Source: Burkholderiales bacterium (GTDB lineage: Bacteria > Pseudomonadota > Gammaproteobacteria > Burkholderiales > Burkholderiaceae_F). From it: DNA of 64,000 nt. Position 1 is the first letter of the stretch, and each line of letters begins with the position of its first letter. The translations under genes and the position numbers were made by a program. Below, one piece after another: positions 16,971-26,800 of the stretch. The stretch is from contig JADJWR010000002.1 of assembly GCA_016716275.1 (NCBI GenBank), forward strand, positions 930,001-994,000, given 5' to 3'. Under the pieces are notes generated by a model that saw only the letters and a list, made by a program, of their open reading frames with translations, did no database searches and was not told where the DNA came from.

Positions 16971-17854
16971 AACTGCAAGGACTGCTCTGCGCGCTGCTCG
17001 CGACGCTCGGTCTTTCCGCCTGCTTCGGCCGGTCGACCTATCGCTGGCAGGAAGAAGTGCTGCTGCACGACGGGCGGGTGATCGTGGTCGAGCGCAGCGT
17101 CAAGACCGGCTATGCGCCGAGGGAGATCGGCCAGCCGCCCGGAGAGTCCGACTACACGCTGACCTTCAGCGTGCCGGGCGGGAAGAACATCACCTGGGAC
17201 GGCGAGCGCAATCGGTTCGTCCCGATGATCCTGGATTTCGAACAGGGGGTGCCGTATGTGGTGGCCACTGGGGCGACTGCGCTGGTGTACGCAGCCGAGG
17301 GTTGCCCGAGACCGCCGTACTTCTTCTTCAGATGGAACGCCGGGCAGTGGCAACGGGTGCGATACGAGGAGTTCCCCACGTCCATCCGCAAGGCGAACCT
17401 GAGCGCCGGCCTGACATACCCCTCGCGTGATCCGATGCGCGAGCGGATCGGCCGTGGTGAACTCGTCACCAAAGAAGACGTTGCTCGTCTCAAGCGCACT
17501 GCCGATCTCGACGCAAGAGAAATCCGTGAAGACAATTCCCAAGCCTTGCGCAACCGGCCGACGACTTTCGCTACCTACCACGGAAGTGACCAAACTGGGG
17601 GGACATCATGCCAACCGACACTGAATACGCCCTGCTGGCTGGAGCGGCTTATACGTCAACGCGGTCGGAGCGGAATCAGATTCGGGAGCCGCGAGATTGG
17701 GTCGCCTTCGGGCCGCCGACGCTGTACGGGACCTTGTCTGATCTGGGATTCACGATTGAAGCGAACAGCATCCTGCATAGCTCAAGCGGTTTCGAAGCAC
17801 GGGTCTTCAGCAACGGCAGCGAGACGGTCATCGCCTACGCTGGCACCGACCTAG
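16967..17854 (+). CDS. Putative lipoprotein, C-terminus out of frame over the RTX gene
   Basis: The N-terminus is a lipoprotein signal (MKLQGLLCALLATLGLSAC, lipobox LSAC at 16-19), so the mature protein would be lipidated at Cys19. The next 190 residues contain YRWQEEVLLHDGRVIVVERS and GKNITWDGERNRFVPMILDF, a pattern seen in uncharacterised proteobacterial proteins; I know no function. GTG 16967 overlaps the preceding short ORF. The last ~80 codons (17608-17854) overlap the RTX gene in another frame and encode Arg/Ser-rich sequence of no evident fold. The native protein probably ended near 17600, so a small frameshift or lost stop is likely. The second half is less GC-rich than the neighbours. 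Confidence 0.6.
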   Translation: MKLQGLLCALLATLGLSACFGRSTYRWQEEVLLHDGRVIVVERSVKTGYAPREIGQPPGESDYTLTFSVPGGKNITWDGERNRFVPMILDFEQGVPYVVATGATALVYAAEGCPRPPYFFFRWNAGQWQRVRYEEFPTSIRKANLSAGLTYPSRDPMRERIGRGELVTKEDVARLKRTADLDAREIREDNSQALRNRPTTFATYHGSDQTGGTSCQPTLNTPCWLERLIRQRGRSGIRFGSREIGSPSGRRRCTGPCLIWDSRLKRTASCIAQAVSKHGSSATAARRSSPTLAPT

Positions 17855-20800
17855 TTTCTTGGGACATGCTGGCCAACGTCGAGCTTGCGGCGGGCGCCTA
17901 CAGCGAGCAGTTCGAGCGAGCGGCTATGGTGTACGCAGCGGTCAAGCAGTCGACCGACCAGCAGATTTCCTTTACCGGGCATTCGCTTGGGGGAGGCCTG
18001 GCAGCGCTGATGGGTGTGTACTTCGACAAGGCGGCAGTCACATTCGACCAGGCCCCTTTCTTTCTTGCCGCTGTTCGCGATCACCACACCTCCCTGCAGG
18101 CCGCCCTGAGTCGCTGCGGCTTTGCAACGGACGCGGATCTGGCCGGATACGTGGTGAACTTCACGCAGGCCGGCCCGCAGATTCGCGGCGCGAGCAATGT
18201 GCGCACGATCGCGATCGAGGGTGAACTGGCATCCGTGCCCCCGCTGTCGGTTTTGACCCGCATTGGCTTGCCCGCAGAGATGATCGATCTTGACGATGTG
18301 GCCGTGGCGAACACGAGCCGGTTCGACCTGCACGCCCAGTCACTACTGATCCTCGCGACGCACAACCGGACGTTCATCAACTGCATCGCGGACATTCGCA
18401 ACTTGCTGCCCTCGCTGTTCGAGGATCGCTTGTTCGATCGCAGCACGACGGATCCAGACGAAACTGCGATCCTCGAGCACCTTCTCCGTCACGAGTTCGG
18501 CGTCCCCGGGCAACCCTACGCCGCCGGCGATGGCATGTTCACGTCGTTCGTCAACGAATTGACCGTGCTTACCGAAACCGGCGTCATGCAGCAGACCGTG
18601 CTCGACGAGCAAGGCGAACAGGGCAAGCCGTTGCAGCACGCGATGAATTTGGTGCTGCAGCAGCACTACTACGGCATTCGCGGTGCCTTTGATCCCGGAC
18701 AGGTCCTACTTCAGGCCGCTGCAGGCGGCTGGTACTTCGATGCGAGTACCGCCAGCGGCGGAGGCCAATCCACCGAGCTATTGGCCGGTCGCATGTTGTC
18801 AGAAGCGATCGGCGCCATTTACGACGGCGGGGCGACCAAGTACGGCAGCCCGGCACTGTCCCGATTCGACCGGCTCTATTGGCAGGCCGGTGACAGTGCA
18901 CTCAACGCGACCGGCGCTGCCGCGGTCGATGTGATCCTTGGTGGCTCGATCGGCGACACGCTAAGCGGCAGCACCGGCGGCGATCTGCTGCTTGGCGGCG
19001 CCGGCGCAGACACCCTCGACGGCGGCGCCGACAAGGACACGCTGATCGGCGGCGCCGGTGCGGATGTCTACCAGTTCACCGGTGCGTGGGGTCACGATGT
19101 CATCGAGGACAGCGGTGGCGATGGGCGGATCGAGGTGGACGGCCTGGCGCTGCCGCAGGGCCTGAAGGTCGCCGGCCGCGACAGCGTCTGGACGTCTGCC
19201 AATGGCACCTTCACCTACGTCTTTGCGCCGAGCGTCGCCGGCGGCAGCACCGGCACGCTGTACGTACTGAAGTCCGGTGGCAGCACGATCACCATCCGTA
19301 ACTACACCGTCGGCCAGCTGGGCATCGAACTTTCGTCCGCGCCGGCGCCGCAGGACGACTACACGATCGTTGCCTCTGCCGAGCAGCCCGCGATCATGCT
19401 CGGCGACCAGGTGCTGGCCACGACGGCCGGCGACGCGGTGCTGGGCACGGCGCAGCACGACGTGATCGTCGGGCTGGAAGGCGACGACCTGATCGAGGCC
19501 GGCGTCGGCGGCGACGTGATCCTCGGCGGCTTCGGCGCCGACCGCATCTACGGCGGCGACGGCAACGACGCCATCCGCGGCGGCGGCTACCGGGACAGCG
19601 GCAACTACTTCAACGTGCAGACCGAGTCCTTCGGCCAGTCGCCCGCCCGATGGATCAACGTGGCGCTACTGGGCGGCGAGGTCGCACCGGCCTACGTGGC
19701 GCTGCGAGACGACGACACCGTCGAGTGGTCGGGCATCGGCTTCGGCGGACTGACGGCGTACATCGGCAACCTCGACGTCGACGGCGCCGACCTGATCGAC
19801 AGCGGCGCCGGTGACGACCTGGTCTATGGCGACGGCGGCGATGACCTGATCCTCGCCGGCGCGGACAACGATCGCGTGCACGCCGGCGCCGGCGATGACC
19901 GGGTACTCGGCGAGGGCGGCAGCGACCAACTGCGCGGCGACCTGGTGCCGGAGGGCGGCATCCCGGTGCCCGGCGGTGCGCATGACCAGGGCGCCGACAT
20001 GATCGACGGCGGCGACGGCAACGACCTGATCTGGGGCGCCGGGGACGACGACGCGCTGTACGGCGGCGCCGACGACGACCGGATCTGGGGCGACGACGAG
20101 GTGGCGGACCTCGACCCTGCCTATCACGGCAGCGACCTGCTCGACGGCGGCAGCGGCGATGACCGGCTCGTCGGCCAGACCGGCAACGACGCGCTCTACG
20201 GAGGTGGCGACGACGACCTGCTGGACGGCGACGACACCGCCACCCGCCTGGCCGGCGAACACCACGGCGACGACCATCTTTCCGGCGAGGACGGCAACGA
20301 TCAGTTGCAGGGGCAGGGCGGCGCGGATGCGCTGTTCGGCGGTGCCGACGATGACGTGCTGTTCGGCGACGACGGCACGGCGCTGCTGGCCGGCGGGTTT
20401 CACGGCGCCGACCTTCTCGACGGCGGCGACGGCGACGACTACCTCGAAGGCCAGGGCGGCGGCGACGAGCTGTTCGGCGGCGACGGCACCGACACGCTGT
20501 TCGGCGACAGCACGGCCGGACAGGTCGATCCGGCCTTCCACGGCGATGATCTGCTCGACGGCGAAGGCGGCGCTGACTGGCTCGTCGGCGGCGGCGGCAA
20601 CGACACCCTGTTCGGCGGCAGCGGCAACGACCAGCTGCAGGGCGACGACGTCGACGCCAACCTGCCCGCCGCCGCGCACGGCGACGACTATCTGGATGGC
20701 GAGGAAGGCGACGACGTGCTTGCCGGCCAGGGCGGCGCCGACACGCTGTACGGCGGCGACGGCAACGACACGCTGATGGGCGACGCCGTCGCCGGCCAGC

Positions 20801-23800
20801 TGGCGGCGGCCGCGCACGGCGACGACTTTCTCGACGGCGGCGCCGGCGTCGACACGCTGATCGGCGGCGGCGGTGATGACGTGCTTGTCGGCGGCGACGG
20901 CAACGATGCGCTCAATGGCGACGACAGCGTCGAGAACCTGGCGCCGGACGCGCACGGCAGCGACACCCTGTACGGCGACGCCGGCGACGATGTCCTGGTC
21001 GGCGCCGGCGGCGACGATTACCTGTCGGGCGGCAGCGGCGACGACACGCTGCGCGGCGACGGCGCCGACGTTCCCGAGTCGGCGCACGGCGCCGACCATC
21101 TCGACGGCGGCGAAGGCACCGATCTGCTGCTCGGCAGCGGCGGGGCCGACGCGCTGTACGGCGGCGGCGACGACGACACCCTGGTCGGCGATGACGCGCA
21201 GGCCAACCTCGCCGTGTCGGCCCATGCGGACGACCTGCTCGACGGTGGCGCCGGCGTGGACATCCTCATCGGAACCGGCGGCGCCGACACGCTCGACGGC
21301 GGTGCCGACGACGACACGCTGTGGGGCGATGCGTCGCCGCTGAACGCGGTGGCCGACGCGGCGCACGGCAACGACGTGCTGCAAGGCGGCGACGGCAACG
21401 ACGGGCTGATCGGCGGCGGCGGTGCCGACACGTTGCGCGGCGGCGCCGGCAACGACCTGCTGTACGGCGACGGCTACAGCGGACAGGCCGGCACGCTGAC
21501 GGTGGCGGCGGCCTTCCAGGGTGCCGACACCCTCGAAGGCGGCGCCGGCGACGACTACCTGGCCGGCGGCGACGGCGACGACATCTACGTCTTCTCGGGC
21601 GGCGACGGCAACGATCGAATTGCCGACGGCGGCAGCAGTCCTTCCGCCAACCTCGTCCGCCTGCTGTCGGCCAGCCCCGACGAGGTGCGCCTGGCGCGCG
21701 CCGGCGGCGATCTGGTCCTGTCGTTCAGCAGCGGCTTCGACTCGATCACCGTCGAGGGGCATTTCTCGTCGCCGAACCAGCAGATCGCGGGCATTGAGTT
21801 CGCCGACGGCACGGCCTGGAACGGCGAGCGGATCCTCGACGAGGTCTACCGCGCGACGGCGATCCACGGCGGTCCGGGCGGCGAGACGATCGACGGCACG
21901 GCGGGCGACGACCTGATCCTCGCCGCCGCCGGCGATGACACCGTCAGCGGCTGGGGCGGTGCCGACCGGCTGCACGGCGAGGACGGCAACGATGTCCTCT
22001 ACGGCGGCGAGGGCGACGACCACCTGGACGGCGGCGCCGGCGGCAACCTGCTGTACGGCGGACCGAACGCCGATACGTACCAGGTCGAGGCGACGGCGAG
22101 CAACGAGATCGAAGCCCGCAACTGGATGGGGCAGGTCGACGGGCTCGCCGAGGACACCCTGGTGTTCGGGCCTGGCGTCCGGCCGGAGAACCTCTCCTTC
22201 ACCCACGAACCCTACGAGCGGTACGTGCCGGGCAGCGGCACCTTCGAGACGAGCGATGGTTCGCTGTTCATCCGGATCGGCGACCATCGTTCCGGCCTGT
22301 TCAAGGGGTCGGTGAGCATCGAGTCGTTCTTCGCCGCCACGCCTGCGTACAACGGCGGAATCAGGGAGGTCCGGTTCACCGACGTTCCGGACTCCATATG
22401 GACCGGCGGGCAGTTGCGCGCGCTGGCGCTCACCGGCGGCGAGTCGAAGGACCAAATATTCGGCACCAACCGCGACGACCTGCTGAGCGGCGGCGGCGGC
22501 AACGACTCGCTGCAGGGGGAGCGAGGCAACGACCGGCTGGACGGCGGAACCGGTGATGACGCACTGTACGGTGGCGAAGGCGACGACGTGTTCGTCTACG
22601 CGCGCGGCGACGGCTCGGACGAGATCGACGACCGGTCGGGGACCGACGCGCTCGAGTTCGGGCCGGCAATCGACCCCGCCGAACTCGTGCTGACGCGCAC
22701 TTCTCCGCGCTACGGGCTGGAGTCGACCGACACGCTGGTGGTGCAGTTCGGCGCCTCGAACACCCAGATCTGGATACCGGAGTACTTCCTCGCCGACGGC
22801 AGCGGCCGGATCGAGCAGTTCCGCTTCGCCAGCGGCACCACCTGGAATCACGCCGACGTGCTGGCCCGTGCGGTCGACGGCAGCGGCACGCCGGACGACA
22901 AGGCGGCCACCGCAGGCGACGATGTCTACGCGGTCGATCACATCGACGACCGCATCGTCGAGCAGGCCGGCGGCGGCTACGACCGGGTCGTCAGTTCGGC
23001 CAGCTACACGCTGCCCGCCGAGGTCGAGGAACTGTCGCTGACCGGCACGCTGAACCTGCGAGCGAACGGCAACAGCGGCGACAACGTCATCAGCGGCAAC
23101 GACGGTGCCAACGCGCTGTCCGGCGGCAACGGGCGCGACACCCTGCTCGGCGGCCGCGGCGACGACCGCTACACCCTGGCCGGCAACGGTAACGGCGATG
23201 TCGAGGATACGGTGGTCGAGGCCGCCGGCGAGGGCGACGACTCGGTCATCGTCGAGAACTGGTTCTACACGCTGCCGGCCAACGTCGAGAACCTGACCGC
23301 CAGCGGGCTCGGCTACTATTTCAGTCTCGTCGTCGATCCGGTCGACCCGGTGTTCGGCTGGTCGAGCCGGCCGGACCCGTACACCATCCGGGCGCATTTC
23401 CAGGGCAACGACGGCGACAACCGGATCGAGGCGGGCGTCGTGTCGCTTTACCGGACCGGCGACGCGAACCGGCGGCGCAACATCCTGATCGACGGCGGCG
23501 CCGGCGCGGACGTTCTGACCGGTTCGCTGGCCAACGACACCTACGTCATCGACCATGCCGGCGACCGCATCGTCGAGCCGGGCGCCTTCGACGACGGCAC
23601 GCAGATATCGGCCGGCGACGGCATCGTCACGCCGTTCACGGTTTCGCTGCTCACCGACCAGCCCGACATCGAGCGGGTCGAGCTCGCCGGCACGCAGCCG
23701 GTGGCGGCGGAGGGCAATGCGGCCGACAACGTGCTGATCGCTTCCGGCAACCCCGCCGCAAACGTGCTGCGCGGCGGCGCCGGCAACGACGTCTACGTGG

Positions 23801-26800
23801 TCGACGAGAACGACGTGGTCGAGGAGCAGGCCGGCGGCGGAGTCGACACGGTGTTCATCGACGTCGAGGAAGGCGCGCGCACTCGCACGACCTATGGCCT
23901 GGCGCAGTACGCACACGTCGAGAACCTGGCGATCACCGGCCGCAGCGGGTCCGCGGTGCTGCTCGGCGATGCCGGCGACAACGAGCTGACCGGTGCCGGC
24001 GGCAGCGCGGCTGCCGGGCTGCGCGACGACCGCCTCGAAGGCGGCGCCGGCAACGACGTCCTGCGCGACGCCTGGCTGCAGGACTTCGGCTACTTGAGCT
24101 ACGACGCGGACGAACTGCTCGGCGGTGACGGCGACGACCGGCTCGAGTCGGAATGGGGTCATGACACCCTGGACGGCGGCGCCGGCAACGACGTGGTCAG
24201 GCTCGGTGCCGACAGCGAGGGGTCGGTCGTCTTCGGTGTCGGCTACGACGCCGAGACTGTCGAGCGTGCGAGCGGACGACAGAAGCACGTCCGCTGGACC
24301 GCGGCCACCGATCTGGCGGATCTGCGCTTGGCGCAGGCCGGACGCGATGCGGTGATCACGCTGCAGGGGCACGACGACACGCTGACCTTGCGCGAGTTCT
24401 TCGACGCGGGCGGGGCGATCGCCTCGACCATCGACCGCTGGCAACTGGCGGACGGCTCGATCCTCACGCGCGCCGCGATCGCGGCGGCGATCGGCGCCGC
24501 GGACCGGACGACCGCGTCCGACGGCGCGGACCTTCTGGTCGCGGCCGCAGGTGGCGGGACGGCCGACGGCGGTCTCGGCGACGACTGGCTGGTCGGCCAG
24601 GGCGGCAACGATCATCTGCTCGGGCAAGCCGGCAGCGACTGCCTGCTCGGCGGCGATGGCGACGACACGCTCACCGGCGGTGCCGGCGACGATGTTCTTC
24701 GCAGCGGCCGGGGAGCCGACACCTACCGGTTCGGCACCGGCAGCGGCAGGGATTCGATCGAAGACGACCGGGCCGCCGAGGCGCCCGACGCGTCGCTCGA
24801 CGCGATCGTCTTCGATGCCTCGGTGGCGCCGGGCATGGTGACGATCGGCCTGACCGACAGCGGGTTGTACCTCGGCTGGGGCGGCGGCGACGCGATCGAC
24901 GTGCGCGGCTTCAGTGCGATGCCCGGCGACCCGACGGGAACGGTGGAGGAGGTCCGCTTCGCCGACGGCACGGTCTGGGATCACGCCGAGCTGATCCGTC
25001 GCACGCAGTCGGTCTACGGGACGGACGGCGACGACGTGCTCGAAGTGTCCGCGGATCTCGGCATGCAGGTCTACGGCCTGGCGGGCAACGACCGGCTGAC
25101 CGGCGGAATCGGCAACGACCTGCTCGACGGCGGCGCCGGCGACGACCAGATGCTCGGCAGAGCCGGCGACGATGCCTATGTGGTCGACAGCACCGCCGAT
25201 GCGGTGACCGAGTATGCGGGCGAGGGCACCGACACCGTGATGTCCGGCGTCACCTGGACCCTCGGCAGCTATCAGGAGAACCTCACGCTGACGGGCACCG
25301 CCGCCATCGACGGCACCGGCAATTCGCTGGCCAACGTGCTGGTCGGCAACGGCGCCAGCAACACGCTGAACGGCGGCAGCGGCGCCGACATCATTGCCGG
25401 CGGCGCGGGCGATGACACCTACGTGGTGGACAACTCGGCCGATGTCGTGAGCGAGAATGCCAGCGAAGGCACCGACCTCGTCCGTACGGGCGTCACCCAT
25501 ACGCTCGCCGCCAACGTCGAGAACCTGACGCTGACCGGCAGCTCGACCATCAACGGCACCGGCAACGCGCTGGACAACGTGCTCACCGGCAACGGCGCCA
25601 AGAACACGCTGACCGGCGACGCCGGCAACGACCTGCTCGACGGCGGCAGCGGCAGCGACACCATGCGCGGCGGCACCGGCGACGACACCTACGTGGTCAA
25701 CGTCAGCACCGACGTGGCAAGCGAGAACGCCAACGAAGGCACCGACACGGTGCGCAGCTCGGTGACCCTGACGCTGGGCGCCAATGTCGAGCACCTGACG
25801 CTGACCGGCACGTCTGCCATCAGCGGCACCGGCAACTCGCTGGCCAATCACCTGCGCGGCAACGGCGCGAAGAACACGCTGAAGGGCGCCGGCGGCAACG
25901 ACGTGCTGCAGGGCGCCGCCGGCAGCGACACGCTGACCGACACCAGCGGCAACAACGTGCTCGACGGCGAGGCAGGAACCGACAGCCTGAACGGCGGCAC
26001 CGGCAGGGAGTTCGTCGCCGGCGGCGCCGGCAACGACACGCTGAAGCTCGGCGGCGGCGCCGACCTCATTGCCTTCAACCGCGGCCATGGCGCCGACTCG
26101 GTCAGCGCGCCGACCGCCGGTGCGGGGCTCGGCGAGAGCAACGACACGATATCGCTCGGCGGCGTGCGCTACGCCGAACTGCGCCTGGCCCGCTCGGGCA
26201 GCGACCTGCTGATCAAGGTGGCGGGGACGACCGACAGCGTCAAGCTCACGGGTTGGTACTCGGCCTCCGGCAACCGGACCGTGACGACGCTGCAACTCGT
26301 CGTCGACTCCACGGTCGACTACGACGCGTCCTCGGCCGATCCGCTGATCAACCGACGCGTCGTCCGCCTTAACTTCGGCGCGCTGGTCGGCGCGTTCAAC
26401 GCCGCCTACGCGGCCAATCCCTCGCTGGGCGACTGGGCGATCCCGGCCGCGACGCTGTCGTCGGCCTGGGTCGCCGGCAGCGACACGCAGGCCATCGGCG
26501 GCGCGCTTGCGTATCACTATGCGCGCGACGGCAACCTCGCCGCGCTCGACTTCGCGGCCGCCGGCGCCGTACTCGGCGATGCCGGTTTCGCCACCACGGC
26601 GCAGGCCTTCAGCGCATCGGCGACCGAGGGCGGCATCCGCCTGGCGGGCGCCGGGTCGATGGTCGGCGGATCGGCGCCCGCCAGGCGCTCGTCGGCAGGC
26701 CGGCTCGGCGAGGACAGCGCGCAGCCGGACGACGGCGGGCCGCAGTATCTGACGGTCGCGTCCTGGCGGCGCGCCATCGAGGCAAACGCGATCGCTGCCG

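Noticed and set aside
20125..21516. CRISPR-like appearance of regularly spaced repeats
   Set aside because: The units are 138-nt translated RTX repeats with diverged DNA, no spacers of 30-40 nt and no cas genes.
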